Below, one piece after another: positions 45,827-56,300 of a DNA stretch of 64,000 nt. The first letter of the stretch is position 1. Each line of letters begins with the position of its first letter. The stretch covers positions 1-64,000 of the forward strand of contig CAZYHV010000008.1 in NCBI GenBank assembly GCA_964647485.1, read 5' to 3'. A program made the translations under genes and the position numbers. The notes beneath the pieces were generated by a model that saw only the letters and a list, made by a program, of their open reading frames with translations, was not told the origin of the DNA and searched no databases. This DNA is from FW021-bin31 sp964647485 (lineage in GTDB: Bacteria; Bacteroidota; Bacteroidia; Chitinophagales; Chitinophagaceae).

Positions 45827-48349
45827 ATGCATTATTTAATTGTTCATCCGTTTTTACTAAAAAGAAAGAATATTAAAAAATATCTTTTTCTTCTTTTTCT
45901 TGTATTCCCTTTCATGCTTTATGCACAATCTTCGGTGATTAAAGTAGATTTGAATGAAGCAGGAAGAAAAGATGCCGAGGTAAATGAACGAGGATATACG
46001 CCATGGACAATAAAGCCCGGAGCCTCTGCAGAAAGGACGTTTAATCAGGTGAGTATAACTTTCTCAAAAGCAGGAAATATTGGGTCGGAATTGATGACAG
46101 ATTGGTATAAGGCGGGTATTCAGGATCCGTATTATGCCAAATTGATCAGTGATGGAATAAGGATAGATGACGGAGACAAGGGGGGACAGATTAAAATGCG
46201 TATTAGCGGATTGAGCCCGGGGAAGCATACTTTGCTTACTTTTCATAACTTTGTGAGAAGCCCGGAAGGAAATTCTTTTTCTCCGATTGATATTTTTGTT
46301 GATGGGAAACGTCAGGTAAGTCATCTTGAACCGAGTGATCGTATTTTGGATAAATCAAAAGCTGCAACAGCTTATTTGCATTTGAATGCAGTAAAGGGAA
46401 AAGATGTAGTTATACTGTTTAAACCTTCGACGGGAAGCTCTGCTAAAGTTCAAAATATTATTATTAATGGGTTTGAATTAAATACCCCGGATATTAAGAA
46501 GCAAGCCAGTATTCCAATTCCTTCAAATGGTGATGAACATGTCGTTGCACAAAAAGGAAGTTATTCTTTAAAATGGTCACCTGCTCCTCAAACTCGTTCT
46601 CATGATATTTATTTTGGAACAGACTCTGCTGCTGTAGCCAATGCAGATCACGATTCTCCATTATTTAAGGGAAATATTAAAGATACAGCTTATAGAGCAG
46701 ATAGTCTTTACAGTATGTTGAGCTACTATTGGCGTGTGGATGAGATAGATGGAAAGGAAAAGATAAAAGGGAATGTATGGTATTTTAGACCTGCACAATT
46801 AGCCTTCCCGGGAGCTCAGGGGTATGGTCGTTTTGCTCGTGGTGGAAGAGGAGGGAAAGTTGTCGTTGTTACCAACCTCAATGATAGTGGTCCGGGAAGC
46901 TTTAGAGAAGCCGTTTCTAACAATATTGGACCAAGAACTATTGTGTTTGCGGTTTCTGGTTTGATCACCCTGAAGTCAAGGCTAAACCTTACCGATCCAT
47001 ACATCACAGTAGCCGGACAAACTGCCCCGGGCAAAGGAATCTGTATTCGTCATGCCACTTTGGGAGTGACTGGAAATGATGATATTATACGTTTTATACG
47101 CGTACGATTGGGTAAGCCTAATGTTTCCTATGGAGGAATGGGATTAACAGGATGTAATTATAGTATTGTAGATCATTGTTCGATTAGCTGGACGATGGAT
47201 GAAGCTTTTAGTTCGAGGGGAGCAAAGAACATTACCTTGCAGCATACCTTGATATCAGAAGCCCTAAATGTGGCCGGCCATCATAATTACCCTCCCGGTA
47301 AAGCGCATGGATTTGCGGCAAGTATTGGGGGGGATATTGGGAGCTTTCATCATAACCTTTTGGCGCATTGCTATGGCAGAAACTGGAGTTTGGCAGGCGG
47401 TGTAGATGGGAATGGATATTATACAGGTAGATTGGATATTCGCAATAATGTAGTGTATAACTGGGGAACAAGAGCCACAGATGGAGGAGCAAATGAGGTT
47501 AATTTTGTAAATAATTACTATAAACCCGGAGCAGGTACAACTTTCTTTTATGCTTTTAACGCTCAACATGAGGGCTATGGTGGCGGAATGCAACGTTGTT
47601 ATTTTAAAGGGAATGTCATGCCCGGATATTTTAATGAGAAAAATCAAAATAGAGGGAGAGAAAGTACCGGTAAAAAAGTGAAGTATAAAACCTTTGTAAG
47701 TCATCCTTTTTTTCCTTCGTATGTTACAACACAATCTGCTGAGAATGCCTATAAAAAGGTGTTATCAGATGTTGGAGTAAATGAACCGCAATTAGATGAT
47801 CATGATATCAGAATGATTAATGAAACCCTGAAAGATACTTTTTCAATTCATGGAAGCGTGAGTGGGAAGCCCGGCTTTCCTGACAATCAGGCTGATGTGG
47901 GAGGATGGGAAAACTATCCGGAAGTGCATCGCCCCGATCATTGGGATAGTGATAAGGATGGATTACCTGATTGGTGGGAAGAGATTCATGGATTGGATCC
48001 TCATTCCTCTCGCGGTGATTTTTCTGATGCCAATGCAGATAAAAACAGAGATGGTGTTACTAATTTGGATCATTATCTGGCCTGGATGGCACTTCCTCAC
48101 TATAACAGCCCGGATGGAAAACCCGTCGAAGTGGATCTAGGAAAGTTAGCTAGAGGTTATATTGATGATCCCGTTTTTTCAATTAAAGAAGTAAAGAATG
48201 GTAAGGTGAAGATACAAGCAGAGAAGGCTATTTTTACTCCGGATCAGAAAGGAATATCATCCTTTAAATTTACAGTAAAGGATGCTTCGGGAGATACAAT
48301 GACAAGGAAGGTCAATATATTAAGTGGTTATAATGTAAAATTGGATTGA
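45827..48349 (+). CDS. Large multidomain PL1-type pectate lyase, copy D
   Basis: An 840-residue exported lyase (signal peptide about 1-34, MLYAQ). Order: a jelly-roll/malectin-like domain (about 35-220, IKVDLNEAGRKDA), an FN3-like domain with the SYYWRVDEI motif (about 235-320), a PL1 beta-helix from about 325 (FPGAQGYGRFARGG), calcium repeats (DSDKDGLPDWWEE, DKNRDGVTN) and a C-terminal Ig-like domain (FKFTVKDASGD). D449/H450 and D458/E459 (VDHCSISWTMDE) and R518 (CYGRNWS) are present. The Asp-Asp pair seen in copies A-C is replaced by SYGGMGLTG, so this is a different PL1 subgroup. A tandem paralogue follows immediately. Confidence 0.88.
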   Translation: MHYLIVHPFLLKRKNIKKYLFLLFLVFPFMLYAQSSVIKVDLNEAGRKDAEVNERGYTPWTIKPGASAERTFNQVSITFSKAGNIGSELMTDWYKAGIQDPYYAKLISDGIRIDDGDKGGQIKMRISGLSPGKHTLLTFHNFVRSPEGNSFSPIDIFVDGKRQVSHLEPSDRILDKSKAATAYLHLNAVKGKDVVILFKPSTGSSAKVQNIIINGFELNTPDIKKQASIPIPSNGDEHVVAQKGSYSLKWSPAPQTRSHDIYFGTDSAAVANADHDSPLFKGNIKDTAYRADSLYSMLSYYWRVDEIDGKEKIKGNVWYFRPAQLAFPGAQGYGRFARGGRGGKVVVVTNLNDSGPGSFREAVSNNIGPRTIVFAVSGLITLKSRLNLTDPYITVAGQTAPGKGICIRHATLGVTGNDDIIRFIRVRLGKPNVSYGGMGLTGCNYSIVDHCSISWTMDEAFSSRGAKNITLQHTLISEALNVAGHHNYPPGKAHGFAASIGGDIGSFHHNLLAHCYGRNWSLAGGVDGNGYYTGRLDIRNNVVYNWGTRATDGGANEVNFVNNYYKPGAGTTFFYAFNAQHEGYGGGMQRCYFKGNVMPGYFNEKNQNRGRESTGKKVKYKTFVSHPFFPSYVTTQSAENAYKKVLSDVGVNEPQLDDHDIRMINETLKDTFSIHGSVSGKPGFPDNQADVGGWENYPEVHRPDHWDSDKDGLPDWWEEIHGLDPHSSRGDFSDANADKNRDGVTNLDHYLAWMALPHYNSPDGKPVEVDLGKLARGYIDDPVFSIKEVKNGKVKIQAEKAIFTPDQKGISSFKFTVKDASGDTMTRKVNILSGYNVKLD

Positions 48350-48351
48350 GG

Positions 48352-50874
48352 ATGTCAATTATTTTAATTTTTTATAAAACTATTGTTTGGGAACAGAAAA
48401 AAAGAATACTTTCTTTATTTTTTATTTTTCTGCCGTTTTTGTTATGGGGGCAAACACCAGAAATTAAAGTGGATTTAAATCAGGCCGGCAGATCCCGGTC
48501 GGAAGTAAATCAACACGGATATCAAGGCTGGACCCTTCAGGATGAGAATTCAGAGAGTAAAACCTTTAAAGGGGTGAATGTAACCTTTTCAGTAGAAAAT
48601 CAAGAAGGTTTTCATTTTAAAACGGATTGGTATAAAGCTGGCATTCATGAACCTTATTATGCTAAATTAATCAGTGATGGTATTACGGTAGATGATAAAG
48701 CGGCAGGAAACGGTATAGTAATGACGTTACGCGGTTTAGGTCCGGGGAAGCATACGTTGTTGGTATTTCTAAATGTTGTACAGAGTGCAAAAGGAAATAC
48801 TTTTAGCCCTTTAAATATTTATGTAAATGGGGAGTTAAAAGTGAGTCATCTTAAACTTAGTGTTAGGGGACTTTCTAAATTTAATGCTTCTACTGCCTAT
48901 TTGACTATTCATGCTGTGAAAGGAAAGATTGTGAAGGTGTTATTTAAACCTTCTTCAGATAGTAAAGCTACAGTCAAAAATGTTATCATTAATGGTTTTG
49001 AATTGAATACCCCAAATATTAAGGAACAAGCTCGTAATCCTTTACCTGAAAACGGGAACAATCATGTGCAAATAAAAGATAAAAATGCAACTTTAAAATG
49101 GAGCACCGTCAATGGTGCAGAAGCCCATGATTTGTATTTTGGAACGGACTCTGTTGCAGTTGCAGATGCGGATCATTCATCGCCTTTTTATAAAGGGAGA
49201 ATGACTTACCCTTTCTATTCAACCGATACATTAAAAACCTTGGGAACCTATTATTGGCGCGTCGATGAGCTAAGAAAAGGAAGAATCACTAAAGGAAATA
49301 TCTGGCGTTTTCGTCTTGCGAGTAAGGCTTTTAAAGGTGCTCAGGGATATGGAAGATATGCCCGGGGAGGAAAAGGAGGAAAGGTCGTCTATGTGACGAA
49401 CTTAAAAGACAGGGGGAGAGGAAGTCTTCGTGCGGCTGTAGAGAATGATATTGGTCCACGCACTATTGTCTTCAATGTTTCAGGGCTTATTACTTTAGAA
49501 TCCAGATTAAATGTTACGGATCCTTATGTTACTATTGCCGGACAGACAGCACCGGGAAAGGGTATTTGTATCCGACACGCTACTTTTGGCGTAACAGGAG
49601 ATGATGATGTCATCCGTTTTCTTAGAGTACGCTTAGGGAAGCCAAATGTTTCTTATGGCGGTATGGGGCTGACTGGAAATAACTTTAGTATAATAGATCA
49701 TTGTTCTATAAGCTGGACAATGGATGAATCCTTTAGTTCGAGAAATGCAAGGAATATCACTTTGCAAAGGACGTTGATTTCGGAAGCCCTTAATGTTGCC
49801 GGGCATCATAATTATCCTCCCGGAACGGCTCATGGTTATGCTGCTAGTATCGGGGGAAATGTTGGAAGTTTTCATCATAATCTGCTTGCCGATTGTTATG
49901 GAAGAAATTGGAGTATGGCTGGAGGACTGGATGCCAATGCTTTTTATGCGGGACGGCTTGATATTCGCAATAATGTAGTCTATAATTGGGGAACCCGTGC
50001 TACCGATGGTGGCGCCAATGAAGTAAACTTTGTAAATAATTATTATAAACCGGGACCGGGTACAACCTTTTTTTATGCTTTAAATGCCCAGCATGAAGGA
50101 GCGGGAAAAGGAATGCAACGTTATTATTTTAAAGGAAACGTTATGCCGGGAGTTTTTGATGAAAAAAATGAAAAGAGAGGAAGGAAATCTTCGGACCATG
50201 AGGTTAATTACAATACGTTTGTCGATCACCCTTTCTTTGCTTCTCATGTGAGTACCCAAACGGCAGAAAACGGGTATAAAAATGTATTATCTGATGTGGG
50301 ATGTAATATGCCGGTATTAGATAAGCATGATGTCAGGATTATTAATGAAACACTAAACAACACCACTTCGGTAACGGGAAGTGTCAGTGGATTACAGGGA
50401 TTTCCGGATAATCAGTCTGATGCCGGAGGTTGGGAGGATTATCCTGAAGTGCATCGCTCCGATCATTGGGATAGTGATAATGATGGGTTACCCGACTGGT
50501 GGGAAGATATTCATGGATTGAATCCTCATTCCCCTGAAGACGATTTCTCTGATGCCAATATGGATGAAGATAATGATGGTGCTACAAATTTGAATGATTA
50601 TCTGAATTGGATGGCAGATCCTCATGCCTGCAGTCCAGGAGGAAAACCGATTGAAATAGATCTTGGAAAGTTAACCAGGGGTTATACCAACCAACCTGTT
50701 TTTACTGTCGAAGATAGAGAAAATGGACAAGTTGAAATAAATGACGATAAGGCCGTTTTTACTCCGAATCAGAAAGGATTGTCATCTTTTAAGTTTACAG
50801 TAAAGGATGCTTCAGGAGATACAATGACAAGAACAGTAAATATAGTCAGTGGTTATGACGTTAAATTTAAATAA
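48352..50874 (+). CDS. Large multidomain PL1-type pectate lyase, copy E
   Basis: An 840-residue tandem paralogue of copy D with the same domains in the same order. I place the start at the ATG 48352; the TTG at 48346 overlaps the previous stop codon. Signal peptide to about residue 34 (LLWGQ). D449/H450 (IDHCSISWTMDE) and the CYGRNWS arginine are conserved at the same positions as in copy D. Calcium repeats (DSDNDGLPDWWED, DEDNDGATN) and the C-terminal Ig-like domain are shared; near the 3' ends a 38-nt stretch differs by a single base. Probably acts on a pectin form with different substitution from copy D. Confidence 0.88.
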   Translation: MSIILIFYKTIVWEQKKRILSLFFIFLPFLLWGQTPEIKVDLNQAGRSRSEVNQHGYQGWTLQDENSESKTFKGVNVTFSVENQEGFHFKTDWYKAGIHEPYYAKLISDGITVDDKAAGNGIVMTLRGLGPGKHTLLVFLNVVQSAKGNTFSPLNIYVNGELKVSHLKLSVRGLSKFNASTAYLTIHAVKGKIVKVLFKPSSDSKATVKNVIINGFELNTPNIKEQARNPLPENGNNHVQIKDKNATLKWSTVNGAEAHDLYFGTDSVAVADADHSSPFYKGRMTYPFYSTDTLKTLGTYYWRVDELRKGRITKGNIWRFRLASKAFKGAQGYGRYARGGKGGKVVYVTNLKDRGRGSLRAAVENDIGPRTIVFNVSGLITLESRLNVTDPYVTIAGQTAPGKGICIRHATFGVTGDDDVIRFLRVRLGKPNVSYGGMGLTGNNFSIIDHCSISWTMDESFSSRNARNITLQRTLISEALNVAGHHNYPPGTAHGYAASIGGNVGSFHHNLLADCYGRNWSMAGGLDANAFYAGRLDIRNNVVYNWGTRATDGGANEVNFVNNYYKPGPGTTFFYALNAQHEGAGKGMQRYYFKGNVMPGVFDEKNEKRGRKSSDHEVNYNTFVDHPFFASHVSTQTAENGYKNVLSDVGCNMPVLDKHDVRIINETLNNTTSVTGSVSGLQGFPDNQSDAGGWEDYPEVHRSDHWDSDNDGLPDWWEDIHGLNPHSPEDDFSDANMDEDNDGATNLNDYLNWMADPHACSPGGKPIEIDLGKLTRGYTNQPVFTVEDRENGQVEINDDKAVFTPNQKGLSSFKFTVKDASGDTMTRTVNIVSGYDVKFK

Positions 50875-50884
50875 ATATGAACAG

Positions 50885-53308
50885 ATGAAATTACGATATT
50901 GGATTTTCCCTTTTATGCTTGTTCTTTTAGGAGCTTGTTCTAAACAAGAAGAAAAGGCGAGAATAGTTACAGCTTTTAATGAAAATTGGCAATTTTCTTT
51001 GGGGGATGACAGCCTGGCGAGTCGAGTTAATTATGATGATGCTCAATGGCGATCTTTGGATTTGCCACATGATTGGAGTATAGAGGGAAAGTTTGATAAA
51101 GATCATCCAACTACAACGGCTGAAGCTGCTTTGCCGGCCGGTATAGGTTGGTATCGTAAAACTTTTACCTTACCTGAAAAATGGAAAGAAAAGAAGGTAT
51201 ATATCAATTTTGGAGGAGTTTACCGTGATAGTAAAGTCTGGATAAATGGTCATTTACTTGGAGAACGTCCTAATGGAAGCATTTCTTTCCGTTATGATAT
51301 GACACCCTATTTGGGCTTTGGGGAACATGAAAATGTTATTGCTGTTCGGGTTAATAATTCATTACAACCCAATTCTCGTTGGTACACCGGATCAGGAATT
51401 TATCGCAACGTTAAACTGGAAATAACAGATAAAATTGCTGTTGACCACTGGGGAACCCATGTTACTACTTCACAAGTAGATAGTACGGAGGCCGAGATTC
51501 GCATTAAGACCACACTCGTTAATGAGACAGGGCAGACTAAAAACTTTAAACTGAAGACGGTAATCTATGATAAAGATAATCGCCCCGTCTTAACCTTGCC
51601 GGTTCAAAAGGTCCGGTTGAAAGATAGTGTCACACAGGTTGTTCAAAAATCGAAGATTAAAGATCCTGATTTGTGGTCTGTACAGCACCCTTATTTATAT
51701 GTAGCGAAAACACAATTAATATCGGAAGATCAAGTGAAGAATCTATATAAAACCACTTTTGGGATTCGTTCCTTTCGGTTTACTAAGACCGATGGATTTT
51801 ATTTGAATAAAAAACGTTTACAAATTAAAGGAGTTTGTCTTCATGAAGACCTTGGCGCGTTAGGAACGGCTGTAAATCGAACTGCTATAAAACGCCGACT
51901 TCATATTTTGAAGAATATGGGATGTAATGCTATTCGTACTGCTCATAATCCCCCATCGAATGTATTGCTTGATCTTTGTGATCAAATGGGCTTTTTAGTA
52001 ATGGATGAAGCCTTTGATGTTTGGAAAAAACAAAAAGTGAAGTATGATTATCATATATATTGGGAAGATTGGCATAAACGGGATTTGGAGGATATGATAA
52101 AACGAGATAGAAATCACCCTTCTATCATTGTATGGAGTATTGGAAATGAGATTCGGGCACAATTCGACAGTAGCGGCATTCCTATGACCAAAGAGCTTGT
52201 GGGAATTGTGAAGGCATTAGACACCACCAGACCCGTTACTTGTGCGCTTACGGAAATGGATCCGGAGAAAAATTTTGTGTATCAATCAGGTGCACTTGAT
52301 ATGCTTGGGTTTAACTACAACCACGAATTGTACGATTCTTTACCCGAATTGTTTCCTGATCAAAAATACATAGGGACGGAAACCATGTCAGCTTTAGAAA
52401 CACGCGGACATTATGATATGCCCTCAGACAGTATCATGCGTTGGCCGGAAAGTGCGAAAGCTGATTTCACTGGAAATAAAGATTATACTGTTTCGGCTTA
52501 TGACAATGTATCTGCTTATTGGGGCTCGACCCATGAAGAAACCCTGAAGGCATTGCGTAAAGCCACTTATATTCCGGGTTTATTTGTGTGGAGTGGCTTC
52601 GATTATCTTGGAGAACCGCTGCCTTATCCCTGGCCGGCCAGGAGTTCTTATTTTGGTATAATAGACCTTGCCGGATTTCCAAAAGATGCCTATTTTTTAT
52701 ATAAAAGTTTATGGACGGATAAACCGGTTTTGCATATTTTCCCCCACTGGAATTGGGAGAAAGGCCAAACTATTGATGTGTGGGCGTATTATAACAATGC
52801 CGATGAAGTTGAGCTATTTCTGAACGGGAAGTCTTTAGGGGTTCGAAGGAAAGAGGGAGATGATATGCATGTACAATGGAGAGTAAAATATATTCCGGGA
52901 ACTTTAAAAGCAGTTTCAAGAAAGAATGGCAAGGTGGTTCTTTCTAGAGAGATTCATACTGCCGGAGCACCTGCAAAGATAAAATTATTGCCTGACCAAA
53001 AGCAAATCAAAGCCAATGGTCGTGATTTATCATTTATTAAGGTGAAAGTACTCGATAAGGATGGAAATCTGGTGCCGCATGCTGATAATTTGATTAAGTT
53101 CAGCGTTAATGGTAAAGGTTCCATAGCAGGATCGAATAATGGTTATCAGGCGGACCTTGAATCTTTTAAGTCTGACAAACGCAAAGCGTATAATGGTCTT
53201 TGTTTGGTTGTAGTTGAATCTAAAAAAGATCCTGGAGAAATTAAGCTGATAGCTCAATCGGATGGGTTGGATGCAGATTCTGTTTTCATTAAGAGTATTA
53301 AGAAATAA
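50885..53308 (+). CDS. GH2 beta-galactosidase-type enzyme, lipoprotein (DUF4982 type)
   Basis: An 807-residue lipoprotein. The start at 50885 (MKLRYWIFPFMLVLLGAC) gives a proper lipobox LLGAC; the upstream GTG at 50849 would overlap the PL1 gene. GH2 sugar-binding domain (LPHDWSIEGKF), Ig-like domain, then a TIM barrel with acid/base E422 (VWSIGNE) and nucleophile E499 (IGTETMS). The C-terminal region has a DUF4982-like domain (WNWEKGQTIDVWAYYNNADEVELFLNGKSLG) and a final Ig-like domain. It should remove beta-galactose (or a related beta-linked sugar) from pectic galactan or arabinogalactan side chains. The next GH2 gene starts 5 nt downstream. Confidence 0.9.
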   Translation: MKLRYWIFPFMLVLLGACSKQEEKARIVTAFNENWQFSLGDDSLASRVNYDDAQWRSLDLPHDWSIEGKFDKDHPTTTAEAALPAGIGWYRKTFTLPEKWKEKKVYINFGGVYRDSKVWINGHLLGERPNGSISFRYDMTPYLGFGEHENVIAVRVNNSLQPNSRWYTGSGIYRNVKLEITDKIAVDHWGTHVTTSQVDSTEAEIRIKTTLVNETGQTKNFKLKTVIYDKDNRPVLTLPVQKVRLKDSVTQVVQKSKIKDPDLWSVQHPYLYVAKTQLISEDQVKNLYKTTFGIRSFRFTKTDGFYLNKKRLQIKGVCLHEDLGALGTAVNRTAIKRRLHILKNMGCNAIRTAHNPPSNVLLDLCDQMGFLVMDEAFDVWKKQKVKYDYHIYWEDWHKRDLEDMIKRDRNHPSIIVWSIGNEIRAQFDSSGIPMTKELVGIVKALDTTRPVTCALTEMDPEKNFVYQSGALDMLGFNYNHELYDSLPELFPDQKYIGTETMSALETRGHYDMPSDSIMRWPESAKADFTGNKDYTVSAYDNVSAYWGSTHEETLKALRKATYIPGLFVWSGFDYLGEPLPYPWPARSSYFGIIDLAGFPKDAYFLYKSLWTDKPVLHIFPHWNWEKGQTIDVWAYYNNADEVELFLNGKSLGVRRKEGDDMHVQWRVKYIPGTLKAVSRKNGKVVLSREIHTAGAPAKIKLLPDQKQIKANGRDLSFIKVKVLDKDGNLVPHADNLIKFSVNGKGSIAGSNNGYQADLESFKSDKRKAYNGLCLVVVESKKDPGEIKLIAQSDGLDADSVFIKSIKK

Positions 53309-53313
53309 GAATC

Positions 53314-56300
53314 ATGTGGAAACAAATTATTTTTGCTGTCTCTTTTTTGTTGTGCATTCTTCCCTGCCGGGCTCAATTGGTAGATGGAACTCCGGCTCCT
53401 GTTCCTCCTCCTCCAACAGTTTATCAAGAAGATCCATGGGCTGATCAATTAATCACCGGGATAAACAGAGAGCCTTCCAGGTCGACGGCTTATTCCTATA
53501 AGTCAATTGAAGATGCAGTAAAGGGAGATCGAAAGGATGCAAGGGTCATGTCATTAAATGGCATGTGGAATTTTAAGTTTGCCGAGAAGCCGGCTGATGC
53601 GCCGAAAGATTTTTATAATAGAAAAGTTAAAGGATGGGATAAGATTCAAGTGCCCTCAAATTGGGAAATGAAAGGATATGGGATCCCTATCTACAGGAGT
53701 TCTCGTTATGGATTCCGTCCGGTAGACCCACCGCATATACCCATGGATAAAAATCCTGTGGGCTCTTATCAACGTACTTTTAACTTACCGGATAACTGGA
53801 AAGATAAGAATGTAACACTTTATTTTGGAGGAGTGAGTTCTGCTTTTAAAGTTTGGCTTAACGGTCAATTTTTAGGTTACGGAGAAGATAGTTATTTACC
53901 TTCAGAATTTAATATTACCCCTTATTTAAAACCCGGAGAAAACAAAGTTTCTGTACAGGTTATTCGCTGGAGTGATGGTTCCTATCTGGAAGATCAGGAT
54001 CAGTGGCGGTTGAGTGGCATTCAAAGAGAAGTAATGTTGTTGGCCGAGCCTCGTGTTCGTATTTTTGATTTCCATTGGGAGACTCAACTGGATAGCGTCT
54101 ACAAGGATGCTACGTTAAGTATTAGACCTCAAATCAACAATCTCACAGGAAAAAAACTTCCCGATAACCTGGAACTGAAAGCACAATTGTACGATGAAGA
54201 TAATCAACCTGTGCTAAAAGAACCATTAGAAACAAGTGTAAATGATGTTTTGAATGAATCTTATCCAAGATTGGATAATGTGAAGTTTGGTTTTCTGGAA
54301 GCTAAAATTCAAAACCCCGCCAAATGGAGTCCGGAGGCTCCCAACCTGTATACACTCGTATTGTGGTTAGAAGATTCTACCGGTCATGTAATGGAAAGTA
54401 AAAGCAGTAAGGTAGGGTTTAGAAGTATCGAATTTTCGAAGGATGGAAAATTGCTCATAAATGGTAAAGTAACCTATTTATATGGCGTAAACCGGGTGGT
54501 ACATGACCCTGTCAAGGGGAAAGCTTTATCCAGAGAAGACATCTTTAAAGATGTAGAGACTATAAAAAGGTTTAATTTTAACTGCATTCGAACGAGTCAT
54601 TATCCTGCCAATCCCTATTTTTATCAACTATGTGATGAGTTTGGAATAATGGTTATAGATGAAGCAAATTTGGAAACCCACGGGTTAGGAGGAAAGCTAA
54701 GCAATGATCCTACTTGGAATCATGCTTATATGGAAAGAATGACCCGAATGGTAAAAAGAGATAAGAATCATTCTAGTATTATTATTTGGAGCTTGGGAAA
54801 TGAAGCAGGACGTGGTCCTAATCATGCAGCTATGGCAGCCTGGACGCACAATTATGATATTACAAGACCCGTCTTGTATGAACCGGCACAAGGAAATCCA
54901 AAAGTAGAAGGGTATATTCCTCCCGGTAGCCCGGGTTATCCTAAGGATCATCAACATCGCATTGAGAATCCTGTAGATGAAGATTATGTGGATATCATTG
55001 GTCGAATGTATCCCGCTTTATATACTCCTCAGTTGCTGCTGAATCAAAAAAATGGAGATAATCGCCCGATCCTGTTTATTGAATATGCCCATTCTATGGG
55101 AAATTCTACAGGAAATTTAAAGGAATTTTGGGATATTTTTCGTTCTCACAAACGTTTAATAGGAGGATGTATATGGGATTTTAAAGACCAGGGCATCTTG
55201 GAGAAGGATTCTAATGATTCTAATGGGGTAGATTATTATGCTTATGGTGGAGACTTTAACAGCCGTTGGGATGATGGTAATTTTTGTATCAATGGAATTG
55301 CCGAACCGGATGGTTCTCCCAAATCGGCCATGTATGTGGCAAAACATGTTTTTCAGCCTGCGGTCTCCTCCTTGGTTGATACGGAAAAAGCTTTGATAAA
55401 AATAAAGAATCGAGCTGCTGTGAAGTCCTTAGAGTATTACAACACAGTGTTAAAAATTAGAAAGAATGGTAAGATTATTCAAAGTGTGGATCTCCCTTCA
55501 TTCGCCTTAGATCCGGGTCATGATACCCTTTTAAGTCTTCAACCCTATCTTCCTGAAATGAAATCAGGAAATGAATATCTGGCGACGATCCAATTTCAGC
55601 TTCCTGCAAAAACGGCTTGGGCTCCAAAAGGTTTTGTTGTGGCTTCTAACCAATTTTCTCTGACAGGTCTTTCTCAACATTTTCATCCTGTACCCAAACA
55701 GGGTAGGCTGAGCTTACAAAAGAAAGATACGTTACTTGTTTTAAAAGGGAATGATTTTACAATCCATTTTAATACTAATAATGGTGCTTTGTCAGCATAC
55801 AGATTAAAAGGAAAAAATCAAATAACAAAACCTTTATTACCGCATTTTAAAAGACCATTGACCGACAATGACAGGAAAGGGTGGAAGCCACAGAAAAAAC
55901 TGAAGCCCTGGTATCATCCTCAGAGGAAATTAAAATCTATAGAGGTTGATACCTCGGATAGCAACGTCATAAAAATTAAAAGTCATTATAGTTTAATGTC
56001 CGGGAAAACGGAAGTAGAGGTCAACTATACGGTGAATAAGAAAGGAGTCGTTCGAGTGAGGGAAATTCTTCGGCCCAATTCAGGATTACCTAATATTCCT
56101 AAAGTAGGAATGCAATGTGCTGTTGCAAGAGAATTTGATCAGATGACCTGGTATGGGAAAGGACCGGTAGAAAATTATGTTGATAAAAATTATGGTTTGA
56201 ATGTAGGTATTTATTCCTTGTCATTAAAAGACTTTATAGAACCCTATGTATATCCGCAGGAAAATGGAAATCGAATGGGCGTACGGTGGATGTATCTGTC

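Noticed and set aside
47264..47734. 156-codon antisense open frame inside PL1 copy D
   Set aside because: Shadow of the beta-helix coding region; no start context, domain or promoter.
48346..48351. TTG start for PL1 copy E overlapping the previous stop
   Set aside because: The ATG two codons later (48352) gives a normal signal peptide without overlap.
50849..50884. GTG start for the first GH2 gene inside the end of PL1 copy E
   Set aside because: The ATG at 50885 gives a proper lipoprotein signal; the upstream extension would spoil it.
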